From contig NZ_RCZM01000001.1 in the NCBI RefSeq assembly GCF_006438965.1, forward strand, positions 1,009,614-1,073,613: DNA of 64,000 nucleotides, in the 5' to 3' direction. Position 1 is the first letter of the stretch. Each line of letters starts with the position of its first letter. The position numbers and the translations under genes were made by a program. Of this stretch, positions 10,912 through 22,314 are shown one piece after another. The notes under the pieces were generated by a model that worked only from the letters and a program-made list of their open reading frames with translations, ran no database searches and was not told the DNA's origin. Origin of the DNA: Pedococcus bigeumensis. GTDB taxonomy: Bacteria > Actinomycetota > Actinomycetes > Actinomycetales > Dermatophilaceae.

Positions 10912-12101
10912 GCACCGCAGCCGGGTTCGACCTGGACCGCGCACCCGCAGTCCTCGTCCTCGAGGACGGCCGCACCTTCCGCGGCGACACCTACGGCGCC
11001 ACGGGTCAGACCGTGGGCGAGGCGGTGTTCAACACGGGGATGACGGGCTACCAGGAGACCCTGACCGACCCCAGCTACCACCGACAGGTCGTCGTCATGA
11101 CGGCACCCCACGTGGGCAACACGGGTTTCAACGACGAGGACAACGAGTCGGGCAGGATCTGGGTGGCCGGCTACGTCGTGCGCGACCCGGCCCTGCGACC
11201 GTCCAACTGGCGTTCGCAGCGCCCGCTCGAGGACGCCCTCGTCGAACAGGGTGTCGTGGGCATCAGCGGCATCGACACGCGTGCCCTGACCCGGCACCTG
11301 CGTGAGCGGGGGGCCATGCGGGTAGGCATCTTCTCGGGGGAGCGTGCCCAGCTCCCGGTGACCGAGCTGGTCAACGCCGTCCAGCGGGCCCCGCTGATGA
11401 AGGGTGCGGCGCTGGCCGCCGAGGTGAGCACCGACGAGACGTATGTGGTGCCGGCGGTGGGGGAGCGACGCTTCACCGTGGCCGCGTTCGACCTCGGTAT
11501 CAAGGCGATGACGCCGACCTTGATGGCCCAGCAAGGCATCGAGGTGCACGTCCTGCCGGCGACCTCGACCATCGAGGACATCCGTGCGGTGGGGGAGCAC
11601 GGCCCCGACGGGGTGTTCTTCTCCAACGGCCCGGGAGACCCGGCTGCCGCCGACGCCGAGGTGGCGGTGCTGCGCGAGGTGCTGGACGCGCGGATCCCGT
11701 TCTTCGGGATCTGTTTCGGCAACCAGCTGCTGGGCCGCGCGCTCGGGTTCGGCACCTACAAGCTCAAGTACGGCCACCGCGGGATCAACCAGCCGGTCAT
11801 GGACCGCACCACCGGCAAGGTCGAGGTGACCGCCCACAACCACGGCTTTGCGGTGGACGCCCCTCTCGACCGAGAGGTGGCCGCGCCTGCCGACGAAAAC
11901 GACGGCACGGCATACGGGCGGGTGCGGGTGTCGCACGTGTGCCTCAACGACGACGTGGTCGAGGGACTGGAATGCCTTGACCTGCCTGCCTACTCGGTCC
12001 AGTACCACCCGGAGGCGGCGGCTGGTCCGCACGACGCCGGCTACCTGTTCGACCGGTTCGTGGAGCTCATGAGCAACAACGAGAAGGGAAACCGCTCCTA
12101 A
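10908..12101 (+). CDS. carA: Carbamoyl-phosphate synthase small (glutaminase) subunit
   Basis: A 397-residue glutamine amidotransferase that supplies ammonia to CarB. The N-terminal part carries the [11 protein letters not shown] motif. The class I amidotransferase triad is complete: nucleophile Cys269 in GICFGNQLL, and His367 and Glu369 in YHPEAA. It starts 4 bp before the previous stop and is followed directly by carB, with no spacer between the carA TAA and the carB ATG. Confidence 0.97.
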   Translation: MSTAAGFDLDRAPAVLVLEDGRTFRGDTYGATGQTVGEAVFNTGMTGYQETLTDPSYHRQVVVMTAPHVGNTGFNDEDNESGRIWVAGYVVRDPALRPSNWRSQRPLEDALVEQGVVGISGIDTRALTRHLRERGAMRVGIFSGERAQLPVTELVNAVQRAPLMKGAALAAEVSTDETYVVPAVGERRFTVAAFDLGIKAMTPTLMAQQGIEVHVLPATSTIEDIRAVGEHGPDGVFFSNGPGDPAAADAEVAVLREVLDARIPFFGICFGNQLLGRALGFGTYKLKYGHRGINQPVMDRTTGKVEVTAHNHGFAVDAPLDREVAAPADENDGTAYGRVRVSHVCLNDDVVEGLECLDLPAYSVQYHPEAAAGPHDAGYLFDRFVELMSNNEKGNRS

Positions 12102-15496
<3,395 letters not shown>

Positions 15497-15500
<4 letters not shown>

Positions 15501-16405
15501 GCGAGGCGACCACGCGGCATACCGACGCGCAGCAGTCCGGCGTCGTGCAGGTGACCGGCGAGCTCATCGCGACCCGGCGGGTCGGTGCCTACCACCACCT
15601 CACCTTCGTGGCGCCCGGGCTTGCCGAGCTCGCGAGGCCGGGCCAGTTCGTGGCCCTCGCGGTCGGTGGCGACACGAGCGCGAACCTGCTGCGGCGCTGC
15701 TTCTCGATCCACAAGGTCAGCCCGTCGGGCACCTACGGCGGCACCGTCGACATCGTGATCTCCGCGGTCGGGCCTGGCACCCAGTGGCTCAGCACCCTCC
15801 GCGCGCACGACGAGGTCGACATCGTCGGGCCCCTGGGCCGGCCCTTCCCGCTGCCCAAGGAGCCGGTGGCCTGCGTGCTGGTCGGTGGTGGCTACGGCAG
15901 CGCGCCGCTGTTCTGGCTCGCCGAGGGTTTGCGCGAGCGCGGCTGCCACGTCGAGATGGTGCTCGGTGCCGCCACCGAGTCCAAGCTGTTCGGCGTCGTC
16001 GAGGCGCGTCGCTACGCCGACGGTGTCTCGGTGACGACCGACGACGGTTCGGCGGGCACCAAGGGCTGGGTCTCGGACGTGCTGGCGGAGGTCATCCGGC
16101 GCACCGGTGCCGCGGTCGTCTACGGCTGCGGGCCGATGGGGATGCTCAAGTCGATCACCGACGTCGCCGCGGCCGAGGGCGCGGTCGCCCAGGTGGCGGT
16201 CGAGGAGTCGATGGCGTGCGGCATCGGCGTCTGCATGACCTGCGTCATGCCTGTGAGGGGCAACGACGGTGCGACGCGGATGGTGCGGTCCTGCGTCGAG
16301 GGTCCGGTCTTCCGCGGTGACCGCGTCCGGTGGGACGCCTTCGTCGACGGGGAATGCCGCGTGCCCGCCGACACCGTCGGCGCACCCCGGGTGGGTGGCC
16401 ACTGA
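15497..16405 (+). CDS. pyrK: Dihydroorotate dehydrogenase electron transfer subunit
   Basis: A 302-residue iron-sulfur flavoprotein that passes electrons from dihydroorotate dehydrogenase B to NAD. It shows an FAD-binding segment ([11 protein letters not shown]), an NAD-binding region ([12 protein letters not shown]) and a C-terminal [2Fe-2S] cluster with cysteines in [11 protein letters not shown] plus a later Cys in [10 protein letters not shown]. The GTG start overlaps the carB stop. Pairing with a class 1B PyrD downstream supports the assignment. Confidence 0.94.
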
Positions 16406-17361
16406 TGGCCGTCGACATGTCGGTGCGGCTCGGGGGAGCCACCCTGCCGAGCCCGATGATGACCGCCTCCGGCTGCGCCGCCAACGGGCGGGAGCTGGCG
16501 CGGTTCTTCGACATCCGCGAGCTCGGCGCGTTCGTCACCAAGTCGGTGATGGCCGATCCGAGATCGGGTCGGGGCACGCCGCGCATGGCCGAGACGCCCG
16601 CCGGGATGCTCAACTCGATCGGTCTCCAAGGACCGGGCATCTCCGCGTTCGTCGACAAGGACCTCGCCTGGCTCAAGCAGGCCGGCGCCCGCACCCTGGT
16701 CTCCATCGCAGGGAACACCAGCGGCGAGTTCGCCGACGTCGCAGCGACGTTGCGGTCCAGCGACGCCTTCGACGCCGTCGTCGGGGTCGAGGTCAACATC
16801 TCCTGCCCCAACGTCGCCAACCGCGGGTTGGTCTTCGCGTGCGACCCGATGGCCAGTGCCAAGGTCGTCGCGCTGGTCCGCGAGCAGCTGCCCCGCGACA
16901 TCCCGATCTTCGCCAAGCTGACCCCGGACGTGACCGACATCGTCAGTGTCGCCCAGGCCTGCGTGAAGGCCGGCGCCGATGGGCTGACCATGATCAACAC
17001 GCTGCTCGGCATGGTCATCGACACCGACCGGCTGCGGCCCCAGGTGGCCGGTGTGACCGGCGGTCTGTCGGGTCCGGCGATCCGCCCAGTGGCGGTCCGG
17101 GCCATCTGGCAGACCCGGGCGGCGATGCTCGAGGGAAGGCTGCCGACCGTGCCGATCATCGGTGTCGGGGGAGTGCGCACCGGCCGCGACGCCCTCGAGC
17201 TGGTCGCGGCTGGCGCGAGCGCCATCCAGGTGGGCACGGCGACCTTCAACGACCCGAGCGCACCGGTGCGCGTCGGCCGTGAGTTGTCGGAGCTGTTGCA
17301 GGACAAGGGATTCGAGCGGCTCACCGACGCGGTCGGTGTGGCTCACGGGAGGTTGGCATGA
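16405..17361 (+). CDS. pyrD: Dihydroorotate dehydrogenase, class 1B catalytic subunit
   Basis: A 318-residue FMN TIM-barrel that oxidises dihydroorotate to orotate. Recognisable parts are MTASGCAANG at the N-terminus, the active-site loop VEVNISCPNVANRG (with the class 1 Cys), and the C-terminal phosphate-binding GVGGVRTGRDALE. ATG 16405 overlaps the pyrK stop by one base. Being next to pyrK marks it as the cytosolic NAD-linked class, unlike the membrane-bound class 2 enzyme of many other actinobacteria. Confidence 0.95.
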   Translation: MAVDMSVRLGGATLPSPMMTASGCAANGRELARFFDIRELGAFVTKSVMADPRSGRGTPRMAETPAGMLNSIGLQGPGISAFVDKDLAWLKQAGARTLVSIAGNTSGEFADVAATLRSSDAFDAVVGVEVNISCPNVANRGLVFACDPMASAKVVALVREQLPRDIPIFAKLTPDVTDIVSVAQACVKAGADGLTMINTLLGMVIDTDRLRPQVAGVTGGLSGPAIRPVAVRAIWQTRAAMLEGRLPTVPIIGVGGVRTGRDALELVAAGASAIQVGTATFNDPSAPVRVGRELSELLQDKGFERLTDAVGVAHGRLA

Positions 17362-18218
17362 CCATGACGGAACTGACGTTCGGCCAACGGCTTCGGACCG
17401 CCACCGACACGCACGGCCCCCTGTGTGCGGGGATCGACCCGCACCGCGCGCTGGTCGAGTCGTGGGGCCTGGGCTACGACGTCGACGGGCTGGCCGCCTT
17501 CACCGACGCGTGCGTCGATGCCTTCGCCGGGCACGTCGGTGTGGTCAAGCCGCAGTCAGCCTTCTTCGAGGTGTTCGGTTCGCGGGGGATCGCGATCCTG
17601 GAGCGGGCCATCCTGGCGCTGCGCGAGGCAGGGACGCTGGTGATCCTCGACGCCAAGCGCGGCGACATCGGGTCGACGATGATGGCCTACGCCGAGGCCT
17701 ACCTCGGCAAGGACGCCGTCGCGCCCGCCGACGCGATCACGGTGAGCCCCTACCTCGGGTTCGAGTCGCTGCGCCCGGCGCTCGACCTCGCAGCCCAGAC
17801 CGGACGCGGTGTGTTCGTCCTGGGCCTGACCTCCAACCCGGAGGGCCGCACGGTCCAGCACGCCCGGCTGCGGGACGTCAGCGTCGCGGAGTCGATGGTG
17901 GCCGGAGCGGCCGGGGAGAACGCCGGAGCCCGTGAGCGTGGTGAGCTCGGCAGCGTCGGACTCGTCGTCGGGGCGACGGTGGGCTCGGCGGTCCAGGAGC
18001 TCGGGCTCGACCTGGCCGGAGCGGGCGGACCGCTGCTCGCGCCGGGTGTCGGCGCCCAGGGAGGCACGACCGAGGACCTGCGGCGAGTGTTCGGGGACGC
18101 CCTGCCCAACGTGCTGCCGGCCAGCAGCCGCGACGTGCTCAGCGCGGGGCCGGACGTGGCCGCGCTGCGCGACCGTGCCCTCCGGACGAGCGAGTCCCTG
18201 GCCGCGCTCCTGCGCTGA
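17358..18218 (+). CDS. pyrF: Orotidine 5'-phosphate decarboxylase, type 2 family
   Basis: A 286-residue enzyme that converts OMP to UMP, the last step of the pathway encoded by this operon. The catalytic LDAKRGDIGSTMMAYAEAYL signature places it in the longer type 2 family (about 280 residues). No orotate phosphoribosyltransferase (pyrE) is seen in the window. It overlaps pyrD by 4 bp and closes the operon; a 191-bp gap follows. Confidence 0.95.
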   Translation: MTMTELTFGQRLRTATDTHGPLCAGIDPHRALVESWGLGYDVDGLAAFTDACVDAFAGHVGVVKPQSAFFEVFGSRGIAILERAILALREAGTLVILDAKRGDIGSTMMAYAEAYLGKDAVAPADAITVSPYLGFESLRPALDLAAQTGRGVFVLGLTSNPEGRTVQHARLRDVSVAESMVAGAAGENAGARERGELGSVGLVVGATVGSAVQELGLDLAGAGGPLLAPGVGAQGGTTEDLRRVFGDALPNVLPASSRDVLSAGPDVAALRDRALRTSESLAALLR

Positions 18219-18344
18219 CCCCGTCGACCCGACTGACCCGGCGAGCGGTTTCCGGGCCTCCCACCTGCACTGATACCGCGCCATACCACGAGGAACTTCC
18301 GCCGACAGGCCCAACCTCAACGGGCCACCCGGCCTCGCGGTTGC

Positions 18345-18350
18345 TAGAGT
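18345..18350 (+). promoter_or_regulatory. Candidate -10 element for mihF
   Basis: TAGAGT lies 60 bases before the GTG of mihF in the gap after pyrF. The -35 region is not obvious. Confidence 0.35.
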
Positions 18351-18409
18351 CGGATGAACACCACCTGGACACGAACCCGTGCCGAACCGCTTGCGCAAGG
18401 AGTACAACC

Positions 18410-18727
18410 GTGGCTCTTCCCCCGTTGACCCCCGAGCAGCGTGCGGCGGCCCTCGAGAAGGCAGCAGTCGCCCGCCGTGAGCGAGCCGCGGTCAAGAACC
18501 GGCTCAAGTACGCGCAGGGCTCCCTCAAGGAGGTCATCACCGACGGCAAGGCCAACGAGGTCGTCGGCAAGATGAAGGTCTCCGCACTGCTCGAGTCGAT
18601 GCCCGGTGTGGGCCGGGTGCGTGCTCGTCAGATCATGGAAGAGGTCGGCATCTCCGAGAGCCGTCGCGTCCGGGGCCTCGGCACCAACCAGATCTCGGCG
18701 CTGCTCACCCGCTTCGACGAGGCGTGA
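18410..18727 (+). CDS. mihF: Integration host factor, actinobacterial type (mIHF)
   Basis: A 105-residue nucleoid-associated DNA-binding protein with a basic helical N-terminus ([17 protein letters not shown]) and a helix-two-turn-helix core containing [18 protein letters not shown] and [15 protein letters not shown] lies 8 bases before GTG 18410, which also gives the canonical [10 protein letters not shown] start. The gene order mihF-gmk-rpoZ-coaBC-metK is conserved in actinobacteria. The stop overlaps the gmk start. Confidence 0.95.
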   Translation: MALPPLTPEQRAAALEKAAVARRERAAVKNRLKYAQGSLKEVITDGKANEVVGKMKVSALLESMPGVGRVRARQIMEEVGISESRRVRGLGTNQISALLTRFDEA

Positions 18728-19308
18728 GCCGACCCGCTTCCGTCGGCGAGGACCGCCCGAGGCGGCTCGTCGTGCTCGCAGGCCCCACGGCGGTGGGCAA
18801 GGGCACCCTCTCTGCCTACATCCGCGACAACTTTCCCGAGGTCTGGCTGTCGGTCAGCGCCACGACGCGCCGTCCGCGTCCGGGTGAGGTCGAGGGCATC
18901 CACTACCACTTCGTCGACGAGCCCGAGTTCGCCCGGATGGAGCAGGACGACGAGCTGCTCGAGTCGGCCGTCGTGCACGGCCACAACCACTACGGCACCC
19001 CGCGGGGTCCGGTGGAGCAGGCGCTGCGCGAGCACCAGATGGCCCTGCTCGAGATCGACCTGCAGGGCGCCCGCCAGGTGCGGGCCACGATGCCGGAGGC
19101 ACTTTTCGTCTTCCTCGCCCCGCCCAGCTGGGACGAGCTGGTCCGCCGACTGGTCGGTCGGGGGACCGAGGACGAGGAGGAGCGGAACCGCCGGCTGGAG
19201 ACCGCCAAGGTCGAAATGGCGGCCGAGGACGAGTTCGACGTGACCATCGTCAACGACGATGTTCGTCGTGCCGCCGAAGAACTCGTATCATTGATGCGAT
19301 CCCACTGA
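18724..19308 (+). CDS. gmk: Guanylate kinase
   Basis: A 194-residue nucleoside monophosphate kinase that turns GMP to GDP. It has the P-loop [11 protein letters not shown], the GMP-binding [13 protein letters not shown] region and the lid segment [15 protein letters not shown]. The GTG start overlaps the mihF stop. Confidence 0.97.
   Translation: MSRPASVGEDRPRRLVVLAGPTAVGKGTLSAYIRDNFPEVWLSVSATTRRPRPGEVEGIHYHFVDEPEFARMEQDDELLESAVVHGHNHYGTPRGPVEQALREHQMALLEIDLQGARQVRATMPEALFVFLAPPSWDELVRRLVGRGTEDEEERNRRLETAKVEMAAEDEFDVTIVNDDVRRAAEELVSLMRSH
19286..19291 (+). promoter_or_regulatory. Candidate -10 element for rpoZ
   Basis: TATCAT is located inside the last codons of gmk, 72 bases upstream of the rpoZ GTG. 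It would allow rpoZ-coaBC to be expressed apart from mihF-gmk. Confidence 0.35.
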
Positions 19309-19362
19309 CGAAAACCGTCACCAACGACAGCTGCGCCAAACAACAGATAGTGAGTTTTCCCC

Positions 19363-19626
19363 GTGTCTGGAACCGTCGCGAACCCGATCGGCATCACCAA
19401 CCCCCCGATCGACGACCTGCTCACCAAGGCTGACTCCAAGTACGCCCTGGTCATCTACTCGGCCAAGCGCGCCCGCCAGATCAACGCGTACTACAGCCAG
19501 CTGCAGGAAGGCCTGCTCGAGAACGTCGGGCCGCTCGTCGACAGCCAGGTCCACGAGAAGCCGATGTCGATCGCGCTGCGCGAGATCAACGAAGGCCTGG
19601 TCATCTCCACGCCGATCGAGAGCTGA
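19363..19626 (+). CDS. rpoZ: RNA polymerase omega subunit
   Basis: An 87-residue subunit that chaperones beta-prime assembly. It shows the N-terminal [28 protein letters not shown] region typical of actinobacterial omega. GTG 19363 is the chosen start. It is flanked by gmk and coaBC as in other actinobacteria. Confidence 0.96.
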   Translation: MSGTVANPIGITNPPIDDLLTKADSKYALVIYSAKRARQINAYYSQLQEGLLENVGPLVDSQVHEKPMSIALREINEGLVISTPIES

Positions 19627-19669
19627 GCCGGACCGAGTCGGGACAGGACCGGACGAGAGCAGGGGCGCA

Positions 19670-20968
19670 GTGGCGCGCATCGTCCTGGGTGTCAGCGGTG
19701 GCATAGCGGCCTACAAGGCCTGCTCGCTGCTGCGCCTGTTCACCGAGGCGGGGCACGACGTCACAGTCGTGCCCACCGAGTCGGCCCTCCAGTTCGTCGG
19801 CGCCCCCACCTGGGAGGCGCTGTCGGGCAAGCCGGTGCACACCGGCGTCTGGGAGTCGGTGCACGAGGTGCCGCACGTCCGCCTGGGACAGACTGCCGAC
19901 CTCGTCGTCGTCGCTCCCGCCACAGCTGACCTGCTCGCCAAGGCCGCCCACGGGCTGGCCGGCGACCTGCTCACGAACGTGCTGCTGACGGCGCGCTGCC
20001 CCGTGGTGATGGCCCCGGCCATGCACACCGAGATGTGGGACCACGCCGCCACCCAGGCCAACGTGTCCACGTTGGCCGAACGCGGCATACACATCATCCC
20101 GCCCGCGTCGGGGCGGCTCACCGGCGCCGACACGGGCCCCGGGCGGCTCCCGGAGCCGGAGACGTTGTATGCCGTGTGCGAGCGGATCCTCGCCCACGTC
20201 GCCTCCGCACGCCTCACGCCCACCGGGCCTGTTGGAAGCGAAACTTCCGGATATCCGGAAGTTTCGGCACCGACCCGCGAGCTCGCCGGTCGCACCGTCG
20301 TCATCTCGGCCGGGGGCACCCGCGAGCCCATCGACCCCGTGCGGTTCCTCGGCAACCGCAGCTCGGGCAAACAGGGCTACGCCCTCGCCACCGTGGCCGC
20401 CCGACGTGGCGCGACGGTGACCCTGCTGGCCGCCAACACGTCCCTGCCCGCACCCGCTGGGGTGACGGTGGTCCCCGTGTCCACGGCACTGGAGCTGCAG
20501 GCGGCGGTCGAGGTGGCCGCCAAGGAGGCCGACGTCGTCGTGATGGCTGCAGCCGTCGCGGACTTCCGGCCGGCGCACTACGCGGACGCCAAGATCAAGA
20601 AGACCTTCGGTGAGCCGGGGAGTCCCGAGGCGGACGCCGCGCCCACCATCGAGCTGGTCCGCAACCCCGACATCCTCGCCGGTCTGGTCGAGTCGCGCGG
20701 CGTAGGGGCCAGCCCCGTCATCGTCGGGTTTGCCGCCGAGACCGGCGACGAGCAGGGCGATGTCCTCGCGCACGGCCGCGACAAGCTGGCCCGCAAGGGC
20801 TGCGACCTGCTCGTGGTCAACGAGGTGGGCGTCGACAAGACGTTCGGCCAGGACGACAACACCGTCCACATCCTGCGGTTGGGGTCCAGCCACGTGGTCG
20901 ACGCCGGCCCGGCGTCCAAGGAGCTGGTCGCCGCCGCAGTGTGGGATGCCGTCCAGGAGATCCTCTGA
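19670..20968 (+). CDS. coaBC: Bifunctional phosphopantothenoylcysteine decarboxylase / phosphopantothenate-cysteine ligase
   Basis: A 432-residue coenzyme A biosynthesis enzyme. The N-terminal CoaC flavoprotein domain (about 1-185) begins GVSGGIAAYKACSLLR and has the active-site VMAPAMHTEMW. The C-terminal CoaB domain (about 200-432) begins TVVISAGGTREPIDPVRFLGN and contains the KIKK motif. The linker between the domains (about residues 190-199) is encoded by a 28-bp perfect palindrome. GTG 19670 was chosen because it gives the canonical N-terminus. Confidence 0.96.
   Translation: MARIVLGVSGGIAAYKACSLLRLFTEAGHDVTVVPTESALQFVGAPTWEALSGKPVHTGVWESVHEVPHVRLGQTADLVVVAPATADLLAKAAHGLAGDLLTNVLLTARCPVVMAPAMHTEMWDHAATQANVSTLAERGIHIIPPASGRLTGADTGPGRLPEPETLYAVCERILAHVASARLTPTGPVGSETSGYPEVSAPTRELAGRTVVISAGGTREPIDPVRFLGNRSSGKQGYALATVAARRGATVTLLAANTSLPAPAGVTVVPVSTALELQAAVEVAAKEADVVVMAAAVADFRPAHYADAKIKKTFGEPGSPEADAAPTIELVRNPDILAGLVESRGVGASPVIVGFAAETGDEQGDVLAHGRDKLARKGCDLLVVNEVGVDKTFGQDDNTVHILRLGSSHVVDAGPASKELVAAAVWDAVQEIL
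20239..20266. repeat. 28-bp perfect palindrome in the coaBC interdomain linker
   Basis: The sequence is fully self-complementary over 28 bases, centred on GATATC and flanked by CTTCCG/CGGAAG and GAAA/TTTC. It is clearly more AT-rich than its surroundings and encodes SETSGYPEVS between the CoaC and CoaB domains. It keeps the frame, so it may be an inserted element that is tolerated in the linker. Confidence 0.85.
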
Positions 20969-20975
20969 CCCTAGG

Positions 20976-20981
20976 TACACT
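20976..20981 (+). promoter_or_regulatory. Candidate -10 element for metK
   Basis: TACACT lies just after the coaBC stop, 87 bases before the metK GTG. Confidence 0.35.
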
Positions 20982-21051
20982 CTCGGGATCGCGCGGCCTG
21001 TGCATGTCGCCGCAACGCCCGAAGCACCGCCAGCACCGTCAGCACCCGCTG

Positions 21052-21068
21052 CTCAAAGGAGATTTGAG
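21052..21068 (+). promoter_or_regulatory. Small hairpin presenting the metK Shine-Dalgarno
   Basis: CTCAAA (21052-21057) and TTTGAG (21063-21068) form an inverted repeat with the GGAGA Shine-Dalgarno exactly in the loop. The right arm runs into the first base of the GTG start codon. It may modulate initiation; no SAM-riboswitch-like core was recognised upstream. Confidence 0.45.
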
Positions 21069-22288
21069 TGTCCGCACGCCTGTTCACGTCCGAGTCCGTC
21101 ACCGAGGGTCACCCGGACAAGATCTGTGACCAGATCTCCGACTCGATCCTCGACGCCATGCTCGCGCAGGACCCTGGCAGCCGCGTCGCCGTGGAGACCA
21201 TGGTCACGACCGGGCTGGTCCACGTGGCCGGCGAGGTCACGACCGAGGCCTACGTCGAGATCCCCAAGATCGTCCGCGACACGGTGCTCGGCATCGGCTA
21301 CGACTCCTCCACCAAGGGCTTCGACGGCGCCTCCTGCGGTGTCGAAGTATCCATCGGCCAGCAGAGCCCCGACATCGCCCAGGGTGTCGACACCGCCTAC
21401 GAGAACCGCACCGGCGGCGTCGACCCCCTCGACAAGCAGGGTGCCGGCGACCAGGGCCTGATGTTCGGCTACGCCTGCGAGGACACCGCGGAGCTGATGC
21501 CCCTGCCGATCCACCTCGCGCACCGGCTGGCCGAGCGCCTGACCGCCGTCCGCAAGAGCGGCGCGGTCGCCTACCTGCGTCCCGACGGCAAGACCCAGGT
21601 CACCATCGGCTACGACGGCGACAAGGCCGTCAAGCTCGACACGGTCGTCCTGTCCACCCAGCACGCCGAGGACATCTCGCTGGACGGTCTGCTCGCGCCC
21701 GACATCATCGAGCACGTCATCAAGCCGGTCCTGGCCGAGCTGGCCGAGGAGGGCACCGAGCTCGACCTCTCCGACTACCGGACGCTGATCAACCCGACCG
21801 GCAACTTCGTCATCGGTGGCCCGATGGGTGACGCCGGCCTGACCGGTCGCAAGATCATCGTCGACACCTACGGCGGCATGTCCCGCCACGGTGGTGGCGC
21901 GTTCTCCGGCAAGGACCCGTCGAAGGTCGACCGCTCGGCCGCCTACGCCATGCGCTGGGTCGCCAAGAACGTCGTCGCCGCGGGCCTGGCCCGCCGCTGC
22001 GAGGTCCAGATCGCGTACGCCATCGGCAAGGCCCAGCCCGTCGGCCTCTACGTCGAGACCTTCGGCACCGAGAGCGTGCCGGTCGACAAGATCCAGTCCG
22101 CGATCACGACGGTCTTCGACCTGCGCCCGGGTGCGATCGTGCAGGACCTGGACCTGCTGCGCCCGATCTACAAGCCGACCGCAGCCTACGGCCACTTCGG
22201 CCGCACCACGGCCGGCAACGTCGAGAACCCGTTCACCTGGGAGCGCACCGACCGCGTCGAGGCGCTGCAGAAGGCCGTCAAGGGCTGA
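21068..22288 (+). CDS. metK: S-adenosylmethionine synthetase
   Basis: A 406-residue enzyme that makes SAM from methionine and ATP. It starts with the typical [21 protein letters not shown], and the signatures [13 protein letters not shown] and [19 protein letters not shown] are intact. AAAGGAG lies 7 bases before GTG 21068. Length is normal for actinobacteria. Confidence 0.97.
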   Translation: MSARLFTSESVTEGHPDKICDQISDSILDAMLAQDPGSRVAVETMVTTGLVHVAGEVTTEAYVEIPKIVRDTVLGIGYDSSTKGFDGASCGVEVSIGQQSPDIAQGVDTAYENRTGGVDPLDKQGAGDQGLMFGYACEDTAELMPLPIHLAHRLAERLTAVRKSGAVAYLRPDGKTQVTIGYDGDKAVKLDTVVLSTQHAEDISLDGLLAPDIIEHVIKPVLAELAEEGTELDLSDYRTLINPTGNFVIGGPMGDAGLTGRKIIVDTYGGMSRHGGGAFSGKDPSKVDRSAAYAMRWVAKNVVAAGLARRCEVQIAYAIGKAQPVGLYVETFGTESVPVDKIQSAITTVFDLRPGAIVQDLDLLRPIYKPTAAYGHFGRTTAGNVENPFTWERTDRVEALQKAVKG

Positions 22289-22301
22289 CGGCCCCCTCCG
22301 C

Positions 22302-22307
22302 TAGGTT
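22302..22307 (+). promoter_or_regulatory. -10 element of leaderless priA
   Basis: TAGGTT, seven bases (CGCTCCC) before the GTG at 22315; there is no Shine-Dalgarno. Confidence 0.5.
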
Positions 22308-22314
22308 CGCTCCC

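Noticed and set aside
20969..21067. A SAM riboswitch upstream of metK
   Set aside because: The 99-bp spacer shows none of the conserved SAM-I, SAM-II or SAM-IV core segments; only a small hairpin at the ribosome site is seen.
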